From IMG/VR virus record IMGVR_UViG_3300005095_000109, positions 1 to 63,132 of that record: a DNA stretch of 63,132 bases; one strand, written 5' to 3'. This document shows, one piece after another, positions 51,701 through 57,999 of this stretch. The notes below the pieces were generated by a model. That model saw only the letters and a list, made by a program, of their open reading frames with translations, was not told the DNA's origin and did no database searches. The position numbers and the translations under genes are program-made. The stretch's first letter is position 1. Each line of letters begins with the position of its first letter. Origin of the DNA: a virus.

Positions 51701-53937
51701 TTGTCAGATTTAAATTTGCTAAAATTGTTATTTATCTTTGTTAGCCTAATGAAGTATGGCATTAATGGTAGTAATTTATCATCTATCTTATCTAAATAAT
51801 TTAATACTTGCACATCTATATGTTTTGTTATATCTATTGCCTTATTTGCTATATCGTTATCTATTACATTAAGGTCTTTTAATGTATTTAATGTATTAGA
51901 AATTACATCTGAGAATCTAATATATGCTCTTGGGTTATGAGAGAACGCTGTAACTGGCAACGCTGAATATATTAAGTCAACCACTGCTTCTACATTATTT
52001 CTTTTTAAAATTTCCTTATTATCTGCGTCCTCTAACTCTTTTTCAAATTTGCTAAACAGTGTTGTTGGCACTAATTCAACTTCACCGCCACGTCTGACTA
52101 CCTTAAATATGTTTTGTAGTGCATTTCCAATCTTTGGATATTTAGTAATCAGTTCAATTATCTCTTGTGTCTTTCGTTCGCCTTTTGGTTGTATTTGTTG
52201 TTCACGTCTTTGTTGTTGTTGTTGCACTTGTTGAGTTTGTTGTTGTATCTCTTGTTGTGTTTGTTTATGCGATACTTGTTGTTGTGCTGATTGCTGGGGA
52301 GGTTGTATTTGTTGTTGAGGCGTGGCTTGTTGAGTTTGTTTAAATATATCTTTTACGCTTTGTATTTGTTGTTGAGTTTGTTTTATTCTTTGTGATGCCA
52401 ACGATTTGGTTCCATTCATTATTCCGCCCATGCTTGATAGGAACGCCCCACCTATTGCTCCAGCCATGAAGGCGTAGTATAATTGCTGTCTGTCTTCTGG
52501 GCTATTTATCATTTCTGTTATTGCATCTGTCCAAGATATATCTGTTGCTTTTGGATTTCGCAACATTAGGTTTACTCTATGGTATGCTATTAGTGGCAGT
52601 GCTTCTTGTATTACTTCCTCAACGCCCTCTGTTATAGCACCTTCTGTTACTATTTTTGTTGCTTTAACACCTATTTCAAGAGGTGTTTTTGCTAATGTTT
52701 TAGCTACTTGCCCAGTGGCTCGTTTTCTAATATTGTCAAGTATTATCTTGCTTGCTGTTTTCCTAATAGTTGCTTTTCCTGCTTGCACTGCTGTGCCGAG
52801 GAATAGCCTTCCAGGTGCGAATAGTGCTGTTGATAATGCTTCAACGCCAGCTGCTCCTAAGCCAGTTAATGTTGAGTATCTATCTGCTATTCTATATATT
52901 TCCTCGTCAGATATATTAATGAGTCCTTTCTGTTTGTCTTCAAGTAGTCTATCTGATATTTCCTTATATGCGTTCCATTTCTCTGCGAAGTATGTAGGTG
53001 CTGCTGAGCCGACTAATGCGCCTGCCAACGCCCCAAGAGGTCCCCCGACTTTGCCGCCTGCTAAGCCGCCAGCCATTGCCCCGACTATTGGTATTATTGC
53101 AGAGCCTGTTGCTTCGCCTGCCAACGCCGCTATTGTCTGCAGGTCCCAGTATCCGTCTCTTTCAACATATCCGTGTGCGAGCAGGTCTGTATCAACTGAT
53201 TCTCTGTATATCTCATCAAGCCATTCATCAAGTCCTGTTTCGTAGTCAAATTGCAGTTCTGTTCCTTTGATTGCACTTGAGGTCATTTGTAGCATTGAGC
53301 CTTTGAAATTGTTCCAGAATAGGTATAGTGCGCTGGCGTCCCTGATCTTTCGTTCTCTAAGGAGTTCTTCAAGGTTGGCGTCATATAGGTAGTCTGCGTC
53401 GTCGTTTGCTTCTGGGTAGTATCCTTTGAAGGCGTATATTGTTTTAGATGTTAGATAAACGGCGCGTTCCAGTTCTGTGGGGTCAAGGGCTTTTAGTTTC
53501 TTATTGCCGTAGCCTTTCATTTGTTGTATGATAGATTGGAACGTTATAGGCATAAGTGTTTTAAGTGCTTCTGGGTCTATGTTGGCGAGTGCTTGTTTAT
53601 AGAACTCTCTTAGCGTTTGGTCTTTTAGTTCGCCTGTTTGTGGGTCGAACATGTGTGTTCGTGTGATAATTTCTATTTCTTTTTTTGTTGGATATTTTGC
53701 TTCGTGTGGTATATATTCCTGTGCTATATAGTTTAGTAATCCCTCATCAATTGCTACTATTCCTGTTTGTGATAGTTCAATTGCTTTATCTAAGGTATTT
53801 GCTTTGATGGCGTCGAGGAATATCTGTGGGTTATTAGGTATAGCAAGTTCTTGTGTGTCATATGGCAATACTATTTGTGGCTGTTGTGTATTCTGCTTTG
53901 TATTTTGCTGATTATTCTGTTTGCTCTGTGGCTGCAT
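39754..53937 (-). CDS. Giant polyvalent protein with RNA-polymerase-like, SLOG and zincin-like segments
   Basis: The 4,727 residues take up 22% of the genome. In order: Gln-rich start; helical region with Gly/Ala-rich hydrophobic segment (about 285-325); Gln-rich linkers near 515-610, 870-905 and 1100-1170; a SLOG/YpsA-like domain with GGQTGAD (921-927); an RNA-polymerase-like region with LLDGFCFYND, IASSAMKG, TIRVPTQAPNIAFSKVIGHT and DYDGD (2485-2489, catalytic Asp triad); a HEFAH zinc motif (3637-3641); and a C-terminal part with a hydrophobic helix near LSYYGLAIILTSLFLAAI. The RVPTQ-DYDGD spacing is that of two-barrel RNA polymerases; crAss-like phages package such a polymerase. It is probably ejected with the DNA to transcribe early genes. 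Motifs are seen; activities are inferred. Confidence 0.8.
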   Translation of the reverse strand: MQPQSKQNNQQNTKQNTQQPQIVLPYDTQELAIPNNPQIFLDAIKANTLDKAIELSQTGIVAIDEGLLNYIAQEYIPHEAKYPTKKEIEIITRTHMFDPQTGELKDQTLREFYKQALANIDPEALKTLMPITFQSIIQQMKGYGNKKLKALDPTELERAVYLTSKTIYAFKGYYPEANDDADYLYDANLEELLRERKIRDASALYLFWNNFKGSMLQMTSSAIKGTELQFDYETGLDEWLDEIYRESVDTDLLAHGYVERDGYWDLQTIAALAGEATGSAIIPIVGAMAGGLAGGKVGGPLGALAGALVGSAAPTYFAEKWNAYKEISDRLLEDKQKGLINISDEEIYRIADRYSTLTGLGAAGVEALSTALFAPGRLFLGTAVQAGKATIRKTASKIILDNIRKRATGQVAKTLAKTPLEIGVKATKIVTEGAITEGVEEVIQEALPLIAYHRVNLMLRNPKATDISWTDAITEMINSPEDRQQLYYAFMAGAIGGAFLSSMGGIMNGTKSLASQRIKQTQQQIQSVKDIFKQTQQATPQQQIQPPQQSAQQQVSHKQTQQEIQQQTQQVQQQQQRREQQIQPKGERKTQEIIELITKYPKIGNALQNIFKVVRRGGEVELVPTTLFSKFEKELEDADNKEILKRNNVEAVVDLIYSALPVTAFSHNPRAYIRFSDVISNTLNTLKDLNVIDNDIANKAIDITKHIDVQVLNYLDKIDDKLLPLMPYFIRLTKINNNFSKFKSDNKALAEQMPNYGLMLPLSQKKKQDIFAKLPQEAKQFLEDVSLIIRDQIWNEQKAISKQAKQKLRNRLEELFASAGEQTLDAKRYALRLLDKYIIPDDVITYISQTDDTKIEQYLNGITPQQQQAQTQQPKQTQQQQKQEKEQETEQPEQPEQGEIQQPQQQPQQTKKIRLKKIISGGQTGADFGALLAAKELRLETGGIAPKGYRNELLDIGRQKEGMEHVGFLKQFGLEEDRTRDYRSRTKRNIDNADVVIIFYDPNNLTPGTKQTIRLAQDGLFGEPLQNPPEKPYRPYLLVDINQDIETNAQKIKEFIVEHDPEVINVAGPRESKVPGITQKTKEILVKAIKELIKPQNTQQKQQTQQATPQQQPAQPQQQQKKQREAEQKQSHPAAPQERKDEKKQTSQPTQNVRQKKEERLIIKHTEEVKADDLREVKSPILDEVDKLDETFAPNKERLIKALIESKLPSGRIRLKQAINKFLEGKSDEELKQIINTLNGKTPFVFKGDINENPKEALREALLDGGVYIVYSSKYKPPFDETTDIGKVFKELADKYRNENATVVNVKSSEDAEKEKISISIAQTVIIAALESATLKSKASKTISTKRLLDIFNKVLEGSNLSDRQKNIAKRVFTAKVLRISKTDEDSQTEIDEIELSDLETAMQESLEVFSRYIRDKDTSVYRTIIAFAIPPEYIVVNKDGTVEIATHHKENVITALNKVARESTKENFIDNLREYAYSLDIPSDARHSLQIILQALEGLPNKYRDRAISLFYNKASTSILLPVRTTNAHIEPSRRDTEGLVNIPAQIKSPSGAILNAVFASMLPRAIHLLKGKTFNSETTLVTEINKAIKGAWQSSELYTAARGLLTALQNLKKAIDNKEYLNNEYIQQQIDYELEKALHEFSVAFGVPMPPAGMVNPVTGNKELYDSIIDMLAMLAIAFEIPASRNYILGKGRQINLKNIDIEQIVTNTLNKKAGYITNVGFKTNLKFTGEEKILLYNDKIGDPLVFNIYKDDKKKQVREIRSVSYYYKKIIGELIKEGYYNKTTFNVGSEKGNALSFVNNVIRIFSNAKYFIQSIAKFNSAQDYINKLTELYKNTLIYRLIEQEGGDMVSLFTSVYIGEKATQFATAPYKNKLIAQLKMHINGIIESAGKYFYFISPPHGDSREVYAVKMPTYQDAKVFDKYSDLDFIAESVGLDNKDIKGRLAKYRDELVKEYESLLKEADIEYIEVKAPDDVTQSQISFLKNKYDIQYDKKANVFKIGKQSFKKIATDIVMASFVYDVLTSGDLVFTDMLSHGKKQKITKGAKTPTIRRLAPGKKLLIIPFKDPKIKLRIGNEVAETELLDGFCFYNDAMYDLINDTASIDDTSPFIKPMLYGLAPYKKKDGRYALAPLYGKMGGIKIEGGRSYVESRLQAILDELKRRGHIDDNTAVVFIASSAMKGHLTKGGGPIQVFDIFDIEAIETEEVNGQQVAKRAKLKVKKAVKDIATDIAEYIKEEEPYVDSSTFGIVINTNKPVDEQSSSLFPLMAYTTIKSVAQDPERVKELWNAYKELIEATLNNWDNSDIGFLRTMKEAIVGAIQGADAAWKTNVSESLSKMFKLLQDKIDKAIKSKAEEDIDEAKAMTEAVMHNIEYASIIIPTLAKMFHKRAARAELPGAHLYEVPDMGSPSTGELLIDGKAIVSPMVAKRGEKIMTIRVPTQAPNIAFSKVIGHTGEYYSNKARRRLHANIIIRGVRDRVRADADYDGDALFVFPEDGGMRKIIMDYIVSKGIKAIAPFIYEDLRGMKEITGQTFFKIIASKTHEGDYVSLVNDMIDYIMNNIDNVKTEKDINELITQYLKLKGLKIQKEIKNVNTPEWGWSMQSLKIAKALSKLVKTAEQVYNSVDEAIRDYKLDPSGMSNLADVVELAMLAKKYKITLPNDLQEVVRFTPETVKKIIDDEGYYKEIYDRLLSALSKSGKADLDKELSLENRSARLKISARTRSANDAISTLVVLRKLISVVDKMSYTGYTTQETEEEEIIVRRRKTINIQELLQKEGVVKSLDIFVQAALDDNNNNFAISRMLINSASLNYIAGAILHGNEISEVISEIINMYDFVEKYAVKNGYDYFSMPAHLYAQAVEAFYGDMSLEYRLEKMDYLAAGQEAISYVAPILGIYRSIPSSIEEMIRVRIALDEHKAYPGVEKTEFAIQSEYADFAGYIYSKIYEPLSTVFLPFREYSIFKGYETEIRPALELYSAYLVDKAMYGEAPSERLWMKMNIDLYNAKLNGRMPFHIARLLSAYSINGEHFIGPSQVKNIIGWLEKKRIKSPFKKNGVDLTFTNVSPHEWLAIKKLINASPDLSSIYLKPIAYVMTAKNGVFAASPVMSLLPEQELMQITESIAGISKEDKLQALRESLATNILRKSRPEGVVHGMVKYDLEKERFILFDIAGSKYMLINPLHPYNTRENIILLAGLNEFNIRVRKHNAYEYRKLTVEKPTQQELSKVLTNLPPDLADALSAIPPQTPNNYVILKIKYDKVVEDRQSKQKLITTRYHELAYMPGLAEPADNSLVKITPYFDGIPKQEVIVSGVDFSSMLITHLQSLNVNREVADKIKDLINSLQTVDVAVRINEIGGKAQAKIYIPPGINISVTEVNLNGLDIDKVINDLSARTINVLSRIAVSNPNLLESIKSAISLSQKLQASNTIDDNLILNTKFDKIGIVNDKDVFGFYIPTSKRASIAEALANALSSGRKTTIKLLKRASETQDIETINNTLKEAVAKKDMEQIKKILKDVLGAQGDIDKITESIINLAKKGVVPRLVKLSEESIEVVSINEAEIKSQIEDADYMIERESMVRIIENEELYKAIVKDLMAKYPFVEIRIYDEKLGKRLGYMQKRELSYLVAWSLVDGRITTAPHEFAHVYIDMFREDPLVKRLIDKYGEERLAEMLAVSYVRRLQDERKINELKGVLKVIYKFWTRLKWLIKSSIGYERLAKLFYEADLRRLTPTGEARQILEKQGIKQPQLQTQPAQQEIKQQAQHQPDNLFEQHFDEINPGIVADTEGVEQHYTEIKSADDIITAADEILDYLSFGFFISNEVDSGIMSLDIPARKQAMLQIFRQLDDIIGDDKEHQISKAILGLKGFGNFLDNSLSGLTNLQGAAYDDANPMSVFNLLFGDNPDGRLSDETIQQILNGTLEIEYDGKSPVASLKLQNGNEIVLRDLALSDVIVAVRALALINRVLSSKNTFQAADGRAITSTYNDYLDNEMVTQISTAASDPLVVKMFKTFKLSSFLQPHAFFNLIAGGTDNALYKGLYLAFEHGDMMASKLTMRVQKLITPTLKNKKLADGSQHIRSSEYVTVSRKDVPKMKVKFTNVKKVWNKGQEEIEEFEDVHELTPAEIITVYLYLKDNKAREDIKEHGIIYGSDRDDIKKRSIWFGDESAFKSFEKAINSIVNAHFKEEAQAFEQAFRILKNETNSIVKKAFGYENKADGLFVPRVSGIGTPLSVQIKGVANIFDNPYIDMHKRKNEAVTITDAYTVLTLSQRLASTVYGYTFPVMNYKKIAKTVTSYGDRYGSEMYRFLVQKIKSFVNRYYAPQLNEAKWQRLLDRQMKIEVAFIFFMNIFSAIKQAAGLVTLGAATGDLKSIGRAITLVGRIIKGAPVEQARAIKSKPESIMRELNDPRIREIIEYDTTGLIAARLISTPLLSYYTVEDLFGTKTSVSIEAGKLLTKMFGKKVAQKIIDATSMESTMSMIAYADREMIIETWNRYAEKAQKMGLKKGTREWAKYVSENTYNAVRSTQPMYTTTFRPEIYYSWIRLFTMFTTPSWPIFSNFVLGLRDYLKYRNTKRLSYYGLAIILTSLFLAAIDFLKELLTGEKRKTKEKEQERIAKTAAASFINNSLGLVAYPASYYLPATVNKILDLPTYGIRLPIGFNFMQAIANSTYRTIDFAKGESTPMQLTRDYLKAFSLTVTPIVPNQALSLMRKYEQANKRKRTKVVGSVSYRIR
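50602..50633. repeat. 32-bp direct repeat inside the giant gene, copy A
   Basis: This 32-bp sequence, beginning TTGTTGTTGAGGCGTGGC, is identical to 52309-52340. It encodes the TQQATPQQQ linker near residue 1103. The offset between copies is 1,707 bp, a multiple of three. Confidence 0.85.
52309..52340. repeat. 32-bp direct repeat inside the giant gene, copy B
   Basis: Exact copy of 50602-50633, encoding the TQQATPQQQ linker near residue 535. Together the copies flank the SLOG-type domain and a helical region. Confidence 0.85.
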
Positions 53938-53954
53938 ATAGTATGTTTATTTGC

Positions 53955-53990
53955 TAAATTAGTGATTATGATAAGATACGTAAATTAGTG
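53955..53990. repeat. Direct repeat in the divergent gap 53938-53992
   Basis: TAAATTAGTG occurs at 53955-53964 and 53981-53990, 26 bases apart, between the giant gene and the divergent 53993 gene. AAATTAGC-type sequences also lie before the 39744 and 56999 starts, so this may be a late promoter or operator element. Confidence 0.45.
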
Positions 53991-53992
53991 TT

Positions 53993-54301
53993 ATGGCTGT
54001 AAGTGAGTTGAGTGGTTATATTTGGAGGATGGCTGTTAAGAGCGTTAAATATGTTTTTCTTACCTATGAAAGTAATGGTTTATTTGGGTTCAGGGGCGAT
54101 AGCAAGGACTTTACTGTTTTTATTGTTGACAGTAATTATGACAAGTTTGATGATGATATGGTTGAGTTAAGCAGTATAGACTTTAATGACTTTGCGTGTG
54201 TTGTTATTTGTGATAGGTCTGCCGACGCTGTTTACTTACATGGCGATGTTCCTGAAGGTAGTATTGGCGATGTGATTAGGCAGTGGGTTGAGTATGCTTA
54301 G
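53993..54301 (+). CDS. Solitary plus-strand hypothetical protein
   Basis: This 102-residue protein starts MAVSELSGYIWRMAVKSVKY. It is acidic with strand-like segments (DFTVFIVDSNYDKFDDDMVE, FACVVICDRSADAVYLHGDV). No family recognised. It lies alone between two minus-strand cargo genes, with its own upstream repeat region, and its stop overlaps the end of the 54298 gene. This placement is typical of an independently expressed insertion (moron). Confidence 0.68.
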   Translation: MAVSELSGYIWRMAVKSVKYVFLTYESNGLFGFRGDSKDFTVFIVDSNYDKFDDDMVELSSIDFNDFACVVICDRSADAVYLHGDVPEGSIGDVIRQWVEYA

Positions 54302-56250
54302 GGTCCTTGTTGGTATGCTTGTTCATATATATTTGGCACTCCTCTTTGCGGGCTTTCTGCTTCTTGCTGCATAGGTGCTGTCATTGCCCCCGCTATTTGT
54401 CTTGTTTGTGCTGTTTGTTGCATTTGAGTGGCGAGCGATACAGCGTCTAAGACTATAGGTGTAAGTGTTTTTGCTATTATCTCATATTCGTAATCATATC
54501 CTTCATCAGTTGGTATCTTATACTCTCTTAATTCAAAGTTGACAAGCGGCAATCTTTTATTCCCTATATCAATATACATGTTTTTAACAGTTAGCCTGTT
54601 TAATTCCGCTACTATACTTGAAATAGTCTGTCTATCAATTCCTATTTCTGCTGATTTCTGATATAGTTCTGAGAACTTATCTTGTATTTCCTGCACGTAT
54701 TCTTTCGGCAAGATGTTATTAAGTTTAGCGAAGTCAGATATATTCCCGTTATTTATGTCTATTGGCACGTGGGCTCGTGCTAATGCAAGGGTATAGTCTA
54801 TTCTGCCGTCTGCGTCTATGTCAGGCATTATTGTGTATTCTGTTAGTTCAACGTCGTATGCTTCTATGTCTGTTAATGTTGGTCTGTCTTCTGGATTTGT
54901 AACCATTTCAATCTTTGAGAAATCAAATTTATTGCCAATCATATCTCTAAGGCTGGCGGGGACAGGCACTATAACTTGCGTTTCTGTTTTTCGCAATCCT
55001 ATTGATATGTCATACCAAGGGGCTATATCTGGTATTGTATAGATGTTGATGGTTTCTGCTTCTTTCTTTTTAAGTTTGTCTTCTGTTCCAGTTGCTGATA
55101 TTTGTCTATCAATTTGTCGTTTTGGCAATGATTTTCTAAATTCTCTTGTTATTTGCAGTGCGTTGTTTTTGGGGATTTGGATTACATTGTATGGTGCTAA
55201 GTATACCGTAGTGTTCGGTTCCAATTGCTCTGTATCATCTACCTTGCCTATGTTTAGTTGTCCTACTGTTTGTGTAAATGGTATGATTGGTTGGGTTCTT
55301 TGTGTTCCGCCTCTTGCTGCTGAGAAGAGTCTTTGTTTCATGTTTGCGAGGACCATTGGGTCGTAGTCCCATCTATGGACTGTTGGTATGTTGCCCAGTA
55401 TTTGTGATGCTCTTTGTATTGCTTCTCTATCTATACGTCCTTTTTGCCTGAGGTATTCAGCCCAGTTGTTCAGTTGTATAGTTACGTATTGTGCTTGTTT
55501 ATCCGACAGGCGTTCCCAGTCTATTGATTGCTTGAGGACTTCAATGGCTACCCATGGCGGGACTGTTTCCAAGTGTCCGAGCAGTTGGTCTGCATATACT
55601 GTTCTGTCCCATCTGTTTTTGTTTGGTGTTGGTATAGTGTGGAATTTGAACATGTCGTGCAGGGCTGATGGGTTAAAGGACCCCATGAACTTGAGTTCTG
55701 GCAGGGCGCCTACGAAGTATAGGTCAACTGCTTCTTCTGCACTGATGTATCTGACTGTGTTTGTTGTTTTGTCGTATAGTGGGACTGGTGCTACCCAGTG
55801 TCCTTTTGACCATGCTTCCACCATTTGCGTATATGCTTTTTTGTTTTGCATTGCTTTAGCGAGCAGTGGCGACAGCATGAGTTGTTTTTTGTAGTTTGTG
55901 AGGGCTTGTTGACCTTCTGCTGAGAGCCATGATGAGACATCTCCGCCGTATTTTTCAAGTGATACTTGAAGTTCTTGTCTTAGTTGTTGTTCGTATTCTT
56001 TTAGTCTTGCTATATCTGGGCTGAGCAGTTCAAAGTTTTGTAACTTGTCAATGTGTTCTTGTATGAATGATTCAAAGGCTTCCCTTGCAAGCCTTTCTTC
56101 CTCTGCGTCTTTTGCGGCGAATAGGAATAGGCGTTTTGCTGTTTCAAGGCGTTGTGTGTCTGCTTCGTATATGATAGAGAATGGTGCTATTACAGCGAGG
56201 GCTCCTTCTGTTGTTTGTAGTGGTTGTCTATGTGGCGTAGCACCGTTCAT
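54298..56250 (-). CDS. Probable virion cargo/ejection protein, 650 residues
   Basis: The protein starts MNGATPHRQPLQTTEGALAV. A long helical first half (RLAREAFESFIQEHIDKLQN and onward) is followed by mixed alpha/beta and a Gln-rich end. It has no membrane helix, signal peptide or enzyme motif. In crAss-like phages, proteins of this kind sit directly before the giant polymerase genes and are packaged as cargo. Its position before the giant gene and the two helical genes upstream fits. Homology is suggested by arrangement, not proven. Confidence 0.6.
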   Translation of the reverse strand: MNGATPHRQPLQTTEGALAVIAPFSIIYEADTQRLETAKRLFLFAAKDAEEERLAREAFESFIQEHIDKLQNFELLSPDIARLKEYEQQLRQELQVSLEKYGGDVSSWLSAEGQQALTNYKKQLMLSPLLAKAMQNKKAYTQMVEAWSKGHWVAPVPLYDKTTNTVRYISAEEAVDLYFVGALPELKFMGSFNPSALHDMFKFHTIPTPNKNRWDRTVYADQLLGHLETVPPWVAIEVLKQSIDWERLSDKQAQYVTIQLNNWAEYLRQKGRIDREAIQRASQILGNIPTVHRWDYDPMVLANMKQRLFSAARGGTQRTQPIIPFTQTVGQLNIGKVDDTEQLEPNTTVYLAPYNVIQIPKNNALQITREFRKSLPKRQIDRQISATGTEDKLKKKEAETINIYTIPDIAPWYDISIGLRKTETQVIVPVPASLRDMIGNKFDFSKIEMVTNPEDRPTLTDIEAYDVELTEYTIMPDIDADGRIDYTLALARAHVPIDINNGNISDFAKLNNILPKEYVQEIQDKFSELYQKSAEIGIDRQTISSIVAELNRLTVKNMYIDIGNKRLPLVNFELREYKIPTDEGYDYEYEIIAKTLTPIVLDAVSLATQMQQTAQTRQIAGAMTAPMQQEAESPQRGVPNIYEQAYQQGP

Positions 56251-56252
56251 AG

Positions 56253-56999
56253 TTAGTCATTTAGCAGTTCGTTCCATATTTGAATATCGTATTTTTTGTT
56301 TCCTTTTTTGTTGTTTTCTGTTTTACGTTCTGTTGGTGTTGTTATGTTGTATCCTCCTGAGTGGGCGTAGTCAAGCAGTTGCTCTCTTCTTTGTAGCATT
56401 TCGTCTATTAACGGGTCCATTTGCCTGCGTCGTTCCCCGAGAGCTATTGCGTTCAGCATGTTAATCATTCCTGCTTGGATGAGGCTTGCTGCTTCTGCTT
56501 GTTGTTGCAGTAGTGTTTCCCGTTCTGCTTTTCGTGCCAGTTGCTTATATGATGCTATTGTTGACAGGACGTTTGTTAGTCCTTGTAGTGCTTGCATCTT
56601 TACCTGTTCGTCTGTTCTATACATGTCAAGTATGATGTTTTGTGCTTTGTCCTGTGCTGCTGATAGCATTGCGTATGCGAGGGCTCCGTGTCCACCAGCC
56701 AGTGAAGGCACTTGTGCTATTGCTTGCTGAGTAAGCATTGAAGCGAGCCGTTTGAATGCTGCTTCTTCCTCAGGCGTTAGTCCGACAGTTGCTTTTTTCT
56801 GCCACAGTTTAAGTGCTGGTGTTAGGATGTTTGATGTGTCAAGGCTTGGCAGGTCAGGCATATTAGCCATTTTGTTTAAGCCCATAGCCATTTGGAACAG
56901 TGCTAGGGATGCTGTTGCGGCGTTGGCGAAGTTGATGCCTTGCAGGTTTTCTGTGTTTGTTTGCGGTGCCTGTTGTTTTTTAGTTGTGTTTTGTGCCAT
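56253..56999 (-). CDS. Probable helical internal virion protein
   Basis: This 248-residue protein starts MAQNTTKKQQAPQTNTENLQ. It is Ala/Gln/Leu-rich and almost entirely helical (SMLTQQAIAQVPSLAGGHGA, RKAERETLLQQQAEAASLIQ, RRQMDPLIDEMLQRREQLLD), typical of internal or ejection proteins of podoviruses. It lies 2 bases before the 54298-56250 gene. No enzyme motif. Confidence 0.62.
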   Translation of the reverse strand: MAQNTTKKQQAPQTNTENLQGINFANAATASLALFQMAMGLNKMANMPDLPSLDTSNILTPALKLWQKKATVGLTPEEEAAFKRLASMLTQQAIAQVPSLAGGHGALAYAMLSAAQDKAQNIILDMYRTDEQVKMQALQGLTNVLSTIASYKQLARKAERETLLQQQAEAASLIQAGMINMLNAIALGERRRQMDPLIDEMLQRREQLLDYAHSGGYNITTPTERKTENNKKGNKKYDIQIWNELLND

Positions 57000-57006
57000 T
57001 GCTAAT

Positions 57007-57660
57007 TTATTTTACTGTTTTTTGGCGTTGGGCGAATACGTTGTATTTGTCGTATGGGACGTTTACTGTGTGGTAGTACACTTGTGCTATATCTGAAATT
57101 ACGTTTCCTACCAATGGAATCATCTGGTTTACCTGTGCCCAGTCTATTTGTGATTGTTGTGCTGTTGCTTGCTGTGTTGCCGCTTGCTGTGCTGGCGCTT
57201 GTTGTGTTGTTGTTTGTTGCTGTTGTTGCCAAGCCTGCCCCATTAGTGCTTTCGCTGTGTTTGTTACGGCCTGAGCCAGTTCAGTGTTTTGTGTTGTTGC
57301 GGCTGCTGTTGATGCTGTGGCGGCAGCTGTGCCGCTTGTTCCTGTTCCTAATCCTCCGAATGTTCCTGCTGAGATGATTAGCAGTGCGAGGTCTGTGTTT
57401 AGTTTTGCGAGCGATATAAGTCTGTTTCTTGCGGCTTCTTTTTCCGCCTTTATATTTCCTTCTGCCCGAGTGCCTGTTTGGTCGCTTGTTAATGTTGCCA
57501 TTGGCGCTGTTGTTAAAAAGCGATTTAATGCTGATGATGATTTTCCTGTATAGACGTCTAATCCAAGAGCCTTTCTCCATAGTAGTTCTTTTTTAGTTGG
57601 TTGTCTAAATGCTATGTGTAGCAGTTGTTGTTGCTGTGGTGCTTCTTTGTATATAGCCAT
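57007..57660 (-). CDS. Probable helical internal virion protein, Gln/Ala/Thr-rich
   Basis: This 217-residue protein starts MAIYKEAPQQQQLLHIAFRQ. A charged helical first half is followed by a Gly/Ala/Thr-rich hydrophobic stretch (ALLIISAGTFGGLGTGTSGT, AAATASTAAATTQNTELAQA) and a Gln-rich tract (QQQQTTTQQAPAQQAATQQA). It is likely an internal or ejection component that inserts in or spans the envelope. It sits with the neighbouring cargo-type genes in one operon. Confidence 0.6.
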   Translation of the reverse strand: MAIYKEAPQQQQLLHIAFRQPTKKELLWRKALGLDVYTGKSSSALNRFLTTAPMATLTSDQTGTRAEGNIKAEKEAARNRLISLAKLNTDLALLIISAGTFGGLGTGTSGTAAATASTAAATTQNTELAQAVTNTAKALMGQAWQQQQQTTTQQAPAQQAATQQATAQQSQIDWAQVNQMIPLVGNVISDIAQVYYHTVNVPYDKYNVFAQRQKTVK

Positions 57661-57663
57661 TGG

Positions 57664-57999
57664 CTATTTATTTTTAGTTTGTTGTTGTATCTGTTTGTTT
57701 ATTTCTTTTGTTAGTTCCTTAGCCATGTCTTTTACCACTTTTGTTATTACTGCGTTTTTGTTTGCGAGGTCAATTATGTCAAGGATTACGTCTATTCGTG
57801 TTGACAGGGCTATCCATTCTCTGATAGACATATTTCTTTCTTTTGAAATCATTGCTGCGTATATACATGCTCTGACGAATTCTGCGAATGATAGTTCTTC
57901 TGCCTCAAGCATTTTTTTGAATTCGTCAAAGCGTTGTTCATCTATTATTTTGTAAAATGCGTGTGAGTCGCCTACCCTTACTGTTATTGTCTTAGACAT
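57664..57999 (-). CDS. Hypothetical protein, 111 residues
   Basis: The protein starts MSKTITVRVGDSHAFYKIID and is helical after the first strand (EFKKMLEAEELSFAEFVRAC, VIDLANKNAVITKVVKDMA). The N-terminal strand followed by helices resembles small ribbon-helix-helix-like proteins, but no clear match. Its start overlaps the upstream gene by 8 bases. Confidence 0.62.
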   Translation of the reverse strand: MSKTITVRVGDSHAFYKIIDEQRFDEFKKMLEAEELSFAEFVRACIYAAMISKERNMSIREWIALSTRIDVILDIIDLANKNAVITKVVKDMAKELTKEINKQIQQQTKNK

